DNA of 64,000 nt from JAIYDQ01 sp034408855. Its GTDB lineage: Bacteria; Planctomycetota; Planctomycetia; Pirellulales; Pirellulaceae. The stretch spans positions 1 through 64,000 of the forward strand of contig JAWXCK010000156.1 of the NCBI GenBank assembly GCA_034408855.1, given 5' to 3'. The first letter of the stretch is position 1; the number at the start of each line of letters is the position of its first letter. The notes under the pieces are model-generated. The model made no database searches, had not been told where the DNA came from, and was given only the letters and a program-made list of their open reading frames with translations. This document shows, in pieces, positions 28,363 through 37,348 of the stretch. The position numbers and the translations under genes were made by a program.

Positions 28363-30276
28363 CTATTTGCCTTCGAGCGGTTCGAAAATCGAGCGAAAGG
28401 TGATTCTATCGATCGAATCCATTTGCGGGATCGGAGATGTTTCATGCATTTCATCAAGCAGTGCCGAAGTCAATTCGCGACTGTGGGTCACCGAAAAATA
28501 GTGAACATCATCGAATCCCTCTATTTCCAAATGTGTTCTCTGATCCGAAGAAATTCTGTCCGTGAGCACAGCTAATGGCAGCAAGCGTGTACGTGGGCTG
28601 GTGCGAAGCCGCTGGACCAGTTCCGAAAGATTCATCTCTAAGACTTTGTCGACGATGAATACATACTCGATCGGATTTGGCTTTTGAATAAGTCGCATCG
28701 TTTCGCGAGCACTTTTCGATTCGAGAGTTCGAATCCCTAACATCGATAGTTGCGTGGCCAGTGCATCGCGAAGTTCACTTGCCCCTCCGACGACCAAGGC
28801 TAATGGCTTGCTTTCCAGCTCCAGCATCTCTTGCTTAGTCTGCTCGAACGTATACCGCCCTTCAAATTTCGTGTCGCTATCGAGCAACTGCGTCAGTGCC
28901 GAGGCGGCCGAATAGCGAATGGCCGGTGGCGAATTTTTTACGGCAGCCATCAGTCGAGCCATACTAGTTGCTGTATTCTGAGGAGCTTTTCTGATCGCAT
29001 TGCCGATCGCTTGAATGCTTCGAAGCTGCGACCCAAGCAAACCGTTTTTCATGGACGTATCCGAAACGGCACCTAAGTATTCGAGATTCTCTGATTTCTC
29101 GAACGGTTTGAAATTGCGTTGGAAAGCTGGAAGATCGAGTTCGATCGTAGGGGCGATTCGGTAGTTTCTTTCAAGAATAATCGACGTTGCGAGCGGCGAG
29201 TCGATGCTGGTGTGCGGTGCGAGTTGAATCGCTAAATACGCAAGTCGGTAGGCTTCTTCCAAATGGATACTCGCTGCATCGTCAAGTTCCGACAATAAAT
29301 GCTTTCCATCCGACGACCATCGCCAAACACCGTACGTTTTAACTGTCGCCTCGCGACGCAGAGAATGGTAAAGCTTTAATTGAGCTTCCATTCGCCCTAA
29401 TACCAAACGTTGAGCGGCATCAGCGCTCGGCAGTGTTTGTCCGGAAGGAGCGAGGACTTTAGCTACCACCTGATAGGTTGGGCTGGTTGGCGGTAAAACG
29501 CTGACCGAAGCCATCAGCTCGGCAAGGTAATCGTTTCCCGGAGTTCGAGCAGCGATTAGTAGCAATCGTTCTCTTGCAATGGAATCCGACGTACTGATGC
29601 TCGCCTTCAACGCCGCCTTGCCTTCATCGCCCATCGTAATGATCAATTCCGAAACAATCGGCGCAGCCGGCTTACTCGACGACGCGACCGATTCTAATAA
29701 TGCCGCGATGCCCGACTCACCTGCTCCTTGAATCGCCAAAACGCCTCGCTTTCGATCGAGCAGCTCTTTCGAATTCAATTGCGAGATGGCGTTCGAAACC
29801 GACGTTTGGCTTCGAACGGCTCCAGACGACAATTCGAGAATCTTGTGAACCAACGCTCGTTGTTCTTCTGAAACTTTTTCAACATTGCTGCCTACTTTGA
29901 ACCAAGTTTCCAAGCCGACCGACCGCGTCATTTTCGATGCCGTCGTCGCGTCGAGCGGTAGGGTCGCTAGTTGGTTCAAATAGCGTCCGACCTCATCCCA
30001 TCGCTCAATCCGAACCATATACAGAATAGCTCGACTGATATCGATTGCGTTTTGCGGTGGACGTTGTTGAAGCGACTGAACAACGACGTGACTTTCTTCG
30101 ACAATTTTATTCGTCAATACGCTGCTGGGGACTGCGGTTGCATTAGAAATTCCGCCAAAGGGTTGGGCTGCAGCTCCTGGTTCGCCAAAGATATTCTCTG
30201 GTTGGCCAAAGGCATGCATCGGTACGAGGCCACTCAGTAGGAATGATAATAGCGTTAGGCTAAACGGAGTTCTCAT
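28363..30276 (-). CDS. Exported planctomycete protein with a degenerate receiver-like C-terminal domain
   Basis: This 637-residue protein has a signal peptide (TPFSLTLLSFLLSGLVPMHAFGQ). A mostly helical, HEAT-like body spans about 60-480. Residues from about 490 to 605 show the response-regulator alternation (ALVVGGASELRDALATQL, then EYVFIVDKVLEMN, then LPLAVLTDR). The acidic pair usually at the first strand is Gly-Gly, and no conserved Lys is clear. No known function. ATG at 30276 overlaps the argH stop by 1 nt; a GTG at 30279 is also in frame. The sigma-54 activator follows. Confidence 0.75.
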   Translation of the reverse strand: MRTPFSLTLLSFLLSGLVPMHAFGQPENIFGEPGAAAQPFGGISNATAVPSSVLTNKIVEESHVVVQSLQQRPPQNAIDISRAILYMVRIERWDEVGRYLNQLATLPLDATTASKMTRSVGLETWFKVGSNVEKVSEEQRALVHKILELSSGAVRSQTSVSNAISQLNSKELLDRKRGVLAIQGAGESGIAALLESVASSSKPAAPIVSELIITMGDEGKAALKASISTSDSIARERLLLIAARTPGNDYLAELMASVSVLPPTSPTYQVVAKVLAPSGQTLPSADAAQRLVLGRMEAQLKLYHSLRREATVKTYGVWRWSSDGKHLLSELDDAASIHLEEAYRLAYLAIQLAPHTSIDSPLATSIILERNYRIAPTIELDLPAFQRNFKPFEKSENLEYLGAVSDTSMKNGLLGSQLRSIQAIGNAIRKAPQNTATSMARLMAAVKNSPPAIRYSAASALTQLLDSDTKFEGRYTFEQTKQEMLELESKPLALVVGGASELRDALATQLSMLGIRTLESKSARETMRLIQKPNPIEYVFIVDKVLEMNLSELVQRLRTSPRTRLLPLAVLTDRISSDQRTHLEIEGFDDVHYFSVTHSRELTSALLDEMHETSPIPQMDSIDRITFRSIFEPLEGK

Positions 30277-31664
30277 CACATATCACCTATCAAAAGCTCT
30301 TTTTCCCATCGCTCCATCTGTTCTGCGACCATCTTCGGATTGCTTGACCCATACGACATATATGAATCCACCGCACCGCTGATTCCTAAGCAATTCCGTA
30401 GCGATCCATCGAGTTTCGCGTCGACACTCTTTAACTCAGCATCGGTCAGCTCGACTAACGGGACAGACCGCTTCCTGGCCAATCCTACCAATGAACCGAC
30501 CAAATGATGTGCAGTACGTTGCGGGAAGCCATTTTTTATCAGATACTCCATCAGGGCTGTCGCATCCAAATATCCCTGATCGAGTCTAGCTCGAATATTT
30601 TCGCATTGTAGCTCGGCACCTTCGACAATCGGGATGGCAAGCTCCAAACACGCCTGCACGGTATCAAAAGAGTCGAACAACGGCGGCTTGTCTTCTTGCA
30701 GGTCGCGATTGTACGCCAAGGGCAACCCCTTGATGAGTACCAAAAGCGTTTGGAGATTGCCGATAACCCGACTGCTTTTCCCTCGGGTCAATTCAAGGGT
30801 ATCTGGGTTAATCTTTTGTGGCATAATCGAACTACCAGTGCAAAACTGATGCGGAAGCTTCAGAAACCCGAATTCGAATGTCGACCACAAAATCCATTCC
30901 TCTGCCCAACCACTGAGGTGTTCGGCGATCATCGTAAGGACAAAAGCCGACTCGACAGCAAAATCGCGATCGCTGCTGATATCGATACTGTTGGCTGCCA
31001 CACCTTCGAATCCAAGCTGCTCGGCCGTCCAAAACCGGTCGATCGGTATGCTCGTTCCGGCGACTGCTGCGCCTCCAAGCGGACAGACGTTTGCTCGTCT
31101 TCGACAATCGACGACTCGCGATCGATCGCGTGCTAGTTTTTCGATGTACGCTAACCAATAGTGCGCCGCAAGTACCGGTTGGGCCCGTTGGAGATGCGTG
31201 TATGCGGGTACGATCACACCTTCGTCAATTCGACATCGTTTGAGAAACGCCCGTTGCAAATCGAGCAACAATCGATCGATTCGATCAAGCCCTTCTCGAA
31301 CCCATAGTCGAATATCTGTCGCAACTTGATCATTTCTCGATCTCGCCGTATGAAGCTTGCGTCCGACGTCGCCCAAGCGATCGATCAACGCCTGCTCGAT
31401 ATGCATGTGGATATCTTCTAATTCCGTACGCAGTGGAAAAGTACCCGCTGCAAGTTCAGCTCCAATTTGATTCAGCGTCGACTCGATCGACTCGGTCTCC
31501 TTCTCCGTTAGCTCGCCAATACGATGCAGCATTTTTGCGTGAACGATCGAGCCGCGAATGTCTTGAGGGTAAAGGCGTGCGTCGACGCTAATGCTTTCGC
31601 TGAAGAGCTCGAGGCGTTTGTCGGTAGAGGTCTCGAAAACACCACTGCGAGATAACGGGATCAA
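30276..31664 (-). CDS. argH: Argininosuccinate lyase
   Basis: This 462-residue member of the fumarase/aspartase superfamily makes arginine plus fumarate from argininosuccinate. It carries HTARSRNDQVATD, with the substrate-binding Arg/Asn/Asp, and the flexible catalytic loop GSSIMPQKINPD. The start appears to be TTG at 31664, overlapping the upstream protease stop (TTGA). No in-frame ATG lies near enough, and the N-terminal SGVFE...TDKRLELFSESI matches the family start. Other arg genes are absent from the window. Confidence 0.94.
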   Translation of the reverse strand: MIPLSRSGVFETSTDKRLELFSESISVDARLYPQDIRGSIVHAKMLHRIGELTEKETESIESTLNQIGAELAAGTFPLRTELEDIHMHIEQALIDRLGDVGRKLHTARSRNDQVATDIRLWVREGLDRIDRLLLDLQRAFLKRCRIDEGVIVPAYTHLQRAQPVLAAHYWLAYIEKLARDRSRVVDCRRRANVCPLGGAAVAGTSIPIDRFWTAEQLGFEGVAANSIDISSDRDFAVESAFVLTMIAEHLSGWAEEWILWSTFEFGFLKLPHQFCTGSSIMPQKINPDTLELTRGKSSRVIGNLQTLLVLIKGLPLAYNRDLQEDKPPLFDSFDTVQACLELAIPIVEGAELQCENIRARLDQGYLDATALMEYLIKNGFPQRTAHHLVGSLVGLARKRSVPLVELTDAELKSVDAKLDGSLRNCLGISGAVDSYMSYGSSNPKMVAEQMERWEKELLIGDM

Positions 31665-33058
31665 ATCAATGTTCCATCAAAGGGGAGAGGTACGTACTCA
31701 ATTCGCTCTATCGATTCTACCACCACCGGCTTCCCAATAGAGTAATGCTTTTCCAACGATTTAACGCGACGTTCGAGGCTTGGGTGCAACCAAGACTCCT
31801 TTTTCGCGAGCGTTCGAGGCGTCAGTTTCTCAAGCGACCGAATCAACACCCTTGCCGCCGTTTGATGGGAAGCCAACGTCCCCTGGGGCAATTCGAAGGT
31901 GTTTTGCAAATTTGGCGACCGTGCGTCGATACTCTGAATTGTTCGTCCGCTCACGAAATCAAACGATCCTTGAACCGCCAGAAGGACGGCCATCCGATCG
32001 GCATCCAACTCTGTCCAGCGTGCGACTCGAGTCAAAAGTCCGAGCATGGCTGCGACCGAACCTAGAATCACCACCGACTGAAATAGCGGTAATGCTCCCG
32101 ACGGTATGCCTAACTGACTGAGAAGCAACAGACTGGGCTGTTCGAAAATGAGCGGCAGTATCAACACGATCGACGGCAGCATCCTCAGCCAAGCATGCCG
32201 TCGCACTACATGTGCTGATTCATGGTAAACAATCAACCTAAGCTCGTCGTGGTCGAGCCTCTCCAATAGCAAATCGCTCAGCAATAGTAATTGATGACGC
32301 CGCCAAATCCCAATGATCATGGCGCTTGCAATCGTTCGATTCGTTTTCCAATGGCGAATCGCACGAGGATTTCCGTTGGTTGCTTGCCAAGCATCGAGTA
32401 TACAAGATCTCTTCACTCCATCCGGCATCTTTTCCGTCGATAGTATCGATGATAACACGTATGGAAGTAAAACAGTCGTGAGCAAGATCAAAGTGGTCGC
32501 GGCTAGAATCGTTGACCAGGCGTTTGAAGTAAACAGAAAGTCAGAAAGAAAGATCAAAATATCCCACAGCAGACACGAAACAAAGCATGGAACAAACGCC
32601 AACAGCCAACCATGTCTCGCATTCAACGACGCGCGGGCACCGAGCGACGATTGTAGCTGAAATCTGGCAACGTCGATTAGGGTTAGCAAGAGGATCGATG
32701 GAAAACACCATCCAGCGATGATCATTGCGGCGCTGTTCCATTTCGGAATAATCGATTCGATAAAGTCCCCCCAACCAATTATGGCGAGATAGCATGGTGC
32801 TAGCCCTGCCCAAATCCATAGCCAGGCTTGACTTCGCCACTCAAAAGTCATCAATTGAGATCTGCTAGATTTACGAGAGACAGTCGATGTCGAGCCACGA
32901 TCCAGATTCCAAGCCAGGAGTTTGGCAATTACCCCAAAGACCCCAACCAATCCCAGGCACCAACTCAAGCAAAATGCCGATGCTGGATACTCGACAAAGT
33001 CATCGAGCATCCAGCCGGAAAATACACTGAGAAGCATCCCAAAATAGATCAACTGCAT
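31661..33058 (-). CDS. Integral membrane M48-type zinc metalloprotease
   Basis: This 465-residue protein has several hydrophobic segments (around residues 1-50, 80-120, 150-200 and 300-350). A cytoplasmic-type zinc motif HESAH sits near residue 280, with a downstream acidic ligand candidate in WTELDADRMAV, the usual M48/BlaR1 order. This suggests a membrane protease related to HtpX or BlaR-type peptidases. No DNA-binding or beta-lactam-sensor domain is visible. It overlaps argH by 4 nt. Confidence 0.8.
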   Translation of the reverse strand: MQLIYFGMLLSVFSGWMLDDFVEYPASAFCLSWCLGLVGVFGVIAKLLAWNLDRGSTSTVSRKSSRSQLMTFEWRSQAWLWIWAGLAPCYLAIIGWGDFIESIIPKWNSAAMIIAGWCFPSILLLTLIDVARFQLQSSLGARASLNARHGWLLAFVPCFVSCLLWDILIFLSDFLFTSNAWSTILAATTLILLTTVLLPYVLSSILSTEKMPDGVKRSCILDAWQATNGNPRAIRHWKTNRTIASAMIIGIWRRHQLLLLSDLLLERLDHDELRLIVYHESAHVVRRHAWLRMLPSIVLILPLIFEQPSLLLLSQLGIPSGALPLFQSVVILGSVAAMLGLLTRVARWTELDADRMAVLLAVQGSFDFVSGRTIQSIDARSPNLQNTFELPQGTLASHQTAARVLIRSLEKLTPRTLAKKESWLHPSLERRVKSLEKHYSIGKPVVVESIERIEYVPLPFDGTLI

Positions 33059-33193
33059 AGATGGAGCCTTGTTTCCAACAAACTTCGTGGATGAATTGAC
33101 GATAAACGAAAGGTCCGATTCTATCTATGCCGCCTACAAACTAGACAACGGAGTAGCCAATACGACGCGCCAGTCGGTTGGATTGTATCGATA

Positions 33194-34312
33194 ATGCCAG
33201 CAACTCAGCGCCGTATTACATTGCTTATCCATTCGCTTGCTGGCGGTGGAGCTGAACGACAGATTGCTAGCCTGTCGAATCATCTGTCCCAACGAGGATT
33301 TCGATGCACTTTGATCACGCTCGATAGTGCCAAATCCGATCGGTATCCGCTCGATCCGGACGTCAATCGAGTTGGCTTAGACGTCATGAAGCCGAGCCGA
33401 TCGCTTTTCGCCGCTTGTTCAAAGAATCGAATGCGTATCAAAGTCTTGCGAGACGCGATCAAACGCAGTCAGCCTGATTGTGCAATCAGCTTTTGTGACA
33501 AGATGAACATTCTTGCCCTGGCAGCTTGTCAGACGCTTTCGGTTCCAACGATAATTTCCGAACGCAGCGACCCTCGTAAACAACATCTAGGCTGGATCTG
33601 GGAAGCGGCTCGTCGCTGGCATTACCCTAATTCAACGGCGGTTGTTGCACAAACCGAACCCGTCGCGGCATACCTTCGAACAATCGTCGGTTCGAACGTG
33701 AGCATTGAAGTCATTCCGACGGCGATCGATATTCCATCGCAAGGGCTTGACAATCGCACCGACTCTTTGGATAGAAACACGATCATCTATATCGGCCGAC
33801 TCTCGAAAGAAAAAGGTCCCGATCGATTGCTTCAAGCGTGGTCTACCGTTGCCTCGAAACATCCATCCTGGCAGCTTCGCATCGTTGGCGTTGGCCCGAT
33901 GGATTCGCAACTTAAAAATCAGTGCAACGACCTTTCGATTGCCCATCGAGTGGACTGGGTTGGGTGGAGCGACAATATATGGTCGCACCTAAGACAATCG
34001 CGGGCTTTCGTTCTGCCGAGTCATTACGAAGGTTTCCCGGCAGCGCTCGTTGAAGCAATGCATGCCGGCTTGCCGGTGATAGCCACCGACTGCTCCGATT
34101 CGATTCGCGAAATTATCCAGCACGAGCAAAATGGCTTGATCGCATCGAACAATCGCGAAAGTTTAGCGAATGCAATCGACAGACTTTTGGCCGATGCGAG
34201 CCTTCGGAAAAGTCTTGGGGCATCAGCATCGGCTTCTACGTCAAAATATCTTTGGCCATCAACCATCGAACGATGGATTCAGCTAGTGGATCGAGTCATT
34301 AAACTGGCCTAA
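33194..34312 (+). CDS. GT4-family glycosyltransferase
   Basis: This 372-residue GT-B enzyme shows the N-terminal LAGGGAERQ signature (14-22), a GRLSKEKGPDRLLQAW donor-domain start (about 205-220) and the nucleotide-sugar binding segment SHYEGFPAALVEAMHAGLPV with the E(x7)E motif. It is likely to add a sugar to a cell-surface or lipid-linked glycan. Substrates are unknown. It stands alone, divergent from the M48 gene. Confidence 0.9.
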   Translation: MPATQRRITLLIHSLAGGGAERQIASLSNHLSQRGFRCTLITLDSAKSDRYPLDPDVNRVGLDVMKPSRSLFAACSKNRMRIKVLRDAIKRSQPDCAISFCDKMNILALAACQTLSVPTIISERSDPRKQHLGWIWEAARRWHYPNSTAVVAQTEPVAAYLRTIVGSNVSIEVIPTAIDIPSQGLDNRTDSLDRNTIIYIGRLSKEKGPDRLLQAWSTVASKHPSWQLRIVGVGPMDSQLKNQCNDLSIAHRVDWVGWSDNIWSHLRQSRAFVLPSHYEGFPAALVEAMHAGLPVIATDCSDSIREIIQHEQNGLIASNNRESLANAIDRLLADASLRKSLGASASASTSKYLWPSTIERWIQLVDRVIKLA

Positions 34313-34319
34313 GCTGCGA

Positions 34320-34772
34320 CTATTTCTTTTCAGCGACTTTAGCAAACTTCGCCTTTGCAAAAGCTTTTTCGCCAAAGATCGATGTTAGCTTTTCTTCGTC
34401 TTTCATCTTCTCGGCTTTGCCCTTGCAGATGTTGCAACAGAAAGCCACCTTGGTTCCGTTTACATCGATTGCGGTACTCGCATCGAGTGGTTTACCGGAA
34501 AATGGGCAAGCGCCTTGTTCATACTGCTTGGTTGAAACAAGCTGTTGATTTGCCTTGGTTGTATACGTTGCTTTATCGGCTTCGAATTTCTTTGGGCAAT
34601 TCCCGCAACAAAAGTAGACGTTCCCATCCAAGTGCTTGACAGCATGCTCTTGCTTGGCAGCGGTACCACGGACAGGGCACTTAATCCCTTCCATCGAGAT
34701 CGATTTCTCGGCAATCGCAATTCCGCCGACTACCAAACCAACTAACGCCATTGCAAATGTAAATCGCTTCAT
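34320..34772 (-). CDS. Exported protein with two TRASH/YHS-like metal-binding repeats
   Basis: This 150-residue protein has a signal peptide (FAMALVGLVVGGIAIA). It is followed by two similar modules: Cys-Pro...VYFCCGNCPKKF, and Cys-Pro-Phe-Ser-Gly-Lys...VAFCCNICKGK. The CP-x(n)-CC-x2-C pattern resembles TRASH/YHS domains that bind copper or similar metals. This is a probable periplasmic metal-binding protein (inference). A GAGGAA ribosome-binding site precedes the ATG. Confidence 0.82.
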   Translation of the reverse strand: MKRFTFAMALVGLVVGGIAIAEKSISMEGIKCPVRGTAAKQEHAVKHLDGNVYFCCGNCPKKFEADKATYTTKANQQLVSTKQYEQGACPFSGKPLDASTAIDVNGTKVAFCCNICKGKAEKMKDEEKLTSIFGEKAFAKAKFAKVAEKK

Positions 34773-34961
34773 AATTTTTCCTCTGACAATTGGAACAAGG
34801 AATCAGTGCGCTGGCCCGGGCGGTCCAGCATAAGAGCACTTCGCTTTAGGTGAGCGGCAGGAACGAACTCAATTGTCGTTCGCCGTAGAACAGGCACATC
34901 CTAACACTATTTAGCGTGCCGGGTCAAGAATATTGAGAAGAATGATGCTTAATATCGAGAA

Positions 34962-35348
34962 TCAGCAAGGAATCGTGCTGGTAGATATCGCATCGAAACC
35001 GCGAAAAAGATCGATAATTTGCTTTTGGACTTTTATTGCTCGAATAAGCGTCCAAACGTGGGAAGGTGAGAATTCTGCCGGATGCGTCGAGGCGAGTTGG
35101 TCGAGTTCCTCGGCGACGGCAGCCTCTTGATCTTGGGCCGAATGCAGTTGCAACTGCAGCGGCACTAATCGATCGACGATCGAAGAGGAATCGGTGAACT
35201 CGTCTATCGAATCGGAGCAATCCTGAACCAACAACAGCAGTAACTTCGCGAGTTGCGAAGGTGGCAATTGAGGATAAAGTTCCTCTATCTGTTGGAGTAG
35301 CTTCGCAAGGACCATCAAAGATGCTCTATCGAGGTAAGGGTGGTACAT
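34962..35348 (-). CDS. Small helical hypothetical protein
   Basis: A 128-residue acidic, mostly helical protein, rich in Leu, Gln and Ser, with no recognised motif, signal peptide or membrane segment. It is supported by an AGGA site 6 nt before the ATG, full-length opening without competitors on the other strand, and a position between two unrelated genes. Function is unknown. Confidence 0.55.
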   Translation of the reverse strand: MYHPYLDRASLMVLAKLLQQIEELYPQLPPSQLAKLLLLLVQDCSDSIDEFTDSSSIVDRLVPLQLQLHSAQDQEAAVAEELDQLASTHPAEFSPSHVWTLIRAIKVQKQIIDLFRGFDAISTSTIPC

Positions 35349-35658
35349 AGAATCCTAGCTTTGCCGTCGAGTCGAGGCAAATTCGCCAAGTGAGATTCTT
35401 AGAACTGACTAGAATTAGCCGTCGGGGTAGCCAGAACGACCTACTCAAGCGTTATAATCCGCAACGTTGGCATCCCACCCTTGCTTTCGGCTGCGTGGTT
35501 GTTTTGGAATCGCCCCTGAGCTTATTTTCGGATCAACTGTCGCTAGCCCAATGCCACTCACTTTCGTAGCGCCGTGCCGCTCTCCAAGTCGAAGTCCAAC
35601 TAAACTTTCAATATAGCCTTTCACCAAAACCTACGACTTCTTCAACGAGGAACCCTAA
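35349..35658. other. Intergenic region with the second copy of a short repeat
   Basis: No gene is seen. Positions 35546-35580 match 2531-2565 (GCCCAATGCC block followed by CTTTCGTAGCG and a CCGC end), in the same orientation. Confidence 0.5.
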
Positions 35659-37245
35659 ATGTATTTCGCAAAGCTTCGCTTCGTATCGATATTGTTCGTC
35701 GCTTGCGCGATGCATCATTCTAGGACGATCCTCGCGGAGACGTACGATGTTTTGCTGCGGAACGGAACGGTGCATGTGGGAGATGGAAATCCACCAGTCG
35801 TCGAAGATGTCGGAATCAGAGACGGACGCATCGTCGCAATCGGTGTAAACTTGGCCGTGTCTGCCAAGCAAGTTTACGATTGCAAAGATCAAGTCGTCTG
35901 TCCAGGTTTTATCGACCTCCATACACACAGTGACGACCCGATCCTCGAACGCGAAACGAGGGCGAATCGCAACTATTTGATGCAAGGTTGTACCACCGTC
36001 GTTACGGGTAACTGTGGCGGCGGGCACGTCGATGTCGCTGCATACTTTAAAAAGATTGACAAAGACGGTGCGGGCACGCATGTCGCTCATCTTTTGCCGC
36101 ACGGAAGTCTTCGATCCAAAGTGATGGGAAAGGACGATCGAGCTCCAACTGCGGAGGAACTCGCTGAGATGCAAGTCTTAGCGGAAAAGGCGATGATGGA
36201 TGGTGCCTTTGGAATGTCGACGGGTTTGATTTACATACCGGGAACCTTCGCAAAAACGGATGAACTCATCGCGATTGCAAAGAGCGTTGCCAAACATCAT
36301 GGCATCTATGTAAGTCATATCCGAGGCGAAGGGTCGGGCTTATTAGATAGCGTGCAGGAAGCGATCAAGATCGGTATTGAAGGCGGATTGCCGACGCATA
36401 TTTCACATTTCAAAGCGAGCGGAACCGATTCTTGGGGAAGTCTACATCTGGCAGCGGCTATTATCGAAAAGGCTCGAAGCGAAGGGAAGATCGTGACGGC
36501 AGACCAATATCCTTATATCGCATCGAGTACGTCGCTTGAAGCCACCTTGCTTCCCGATTGGGCTCGGGCTGGTGGACGAACGTCGTTAAAGAAGCGGCTT
36601 GATGACCCCGAATTGACGGCAAGAATTCGCAAGGACGTCTTAAAATCGCTCAACGTGATTCATCGCATCCAATTGGCGACCTACAAGCCTCGCAAGGATT
36701 GGATAGGAAAAAATCTCGAGGAGATTGCGAAAGCCGAATCGATTGAGGTTGTCGATCTTGTCCTGCTGATCGAGCGCAATGGTGGTGCGCAGATCGTCAA
36801 TTTCGGTATGAGCGAAGAAGACGTTCGAATGGCGATGAAGTTGCCTTGGGTCGCGACAGCCAGCGACGGTAGTTCAAAAGTACCTTCCGAGAGTATGCCT
36901 CATCCACGTTCCTTCGGGACGTTCCCACGCAAAATCGGACGCTATGCGATCGAGCAGAATGTAACGACTCTCGAAGCTGCAATTCGTAGTGCAACGTCGC
37001 TCCCCGCCGGAATTATTGGAATGTCAGATCGCGGCCTTCTTCAATTAAACAAAGTTGCCGATATCGTTGTTTTTGACCCGAAGGCATTTCGCGATCAAGC
37101 AACCTACGATGAACCGTATCGCGAGCCAACGGGTACGAAAATCGTTTTGGTTGGCGGCGAAGTCGCGGTATTGGACGGTAAGCCTACCGGCGTTTTGGCT
37201 GGGAAAGCAATTCGCAAGAATTCGCGCGCCGTTCCGCTACCCTAA
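35659..37245 (+). CDS. D-aminoacylase / N-acyl-D-amino-acid deacylase family amidohydrolase, exported
   Basis: This 528-residue amidohydrolase has a signal peptide. It shows the beta-strand/metal motif DLHTHSDDP near 93-101, TTVVTGNCGGG with the Cys ligand typical of D-aminoacylases, and SHIRGEG and HISHFKASG for the further metal ligands. The C-terminal beta-sandwich carries ADIVVFDP. The family hydrolyses N-acyl-D-amino acids. In planctomycetes such enzymes are often exported, and the real substrate may be a modified cell-wall or dipeptide compound. GAGGAA precedes the ATG. Confidence 0.88.
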   Translation: MYFAKLRFVSILFVACAMHHSRTILAETYDVLLRNGTVHVGDGNPPVVEDVGIRDGRIVAIGVNLAVSAKQVYDCKDQVVCPGFIDLHTHSDDPILERETRANRNYLMQGCTTVVTGNCGGGHVDVAAYFKKIDKDGAGTHVAHLLPHGSLRSKVMGKDDRAPTAEELAEMQVLAEKAMMDGAFGMSTGLIYIPGTFAKTDELIAIAKSVAKHHGIYVSHIRGEGSGLLDSVQEAIKIGIEGGLPTHISHFKASGTDSWGSLHLAAAIIEKARSEGKIVTADQYPYIASSTSLEATLLPDWARAGGRTSLKKRLDDPELTARIRKDVLKSLNVIHRIQLATYKPRKDWIGKNLEEIAKAESIEVVDLVLLIERNGGAQIVNFGMSEEDVRMAMKLPWVATASDGSSKVPSESMPHPRSFGTFPRKIGRYAIEQNVTTLEAAIRSATSLPAGIIGMSDRGLLQLNKVADIVVFDPKAFRDQATYDEPYREPTGTKIVLVGGEVAVLDGKPTGVLAGKAIRKNSRAVPLP

Positions 37246-37293
37246 GCCACGCGGGATTCGAGCTTAGGGGAGGAGCTATTTTGCTTGATAGGT

Positions 37294-37299
37294 TATAAT
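37294..37299 (+). promoter_or_regulatory. Possible -10 element for the FGE gene
   Basis: A perfect TATAAT lies 49 nt upstream of the GTG start. No good -35 box is seen at the expected distance, so this is tentative. Confidence 0.3.
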
Positions 37300-37348
37300 A
37301 GCGATGTGCTAGGAATTTTGAGAGTCCCAAACTATCGGAGAGTGATTC

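Noticed and set aside
35608..36174. 188-residue minus-strand frame over the start of the D-aminoacylase gene
   Set aside because: It lies antisense to a gene with clear motifs and has no recognisable domain.
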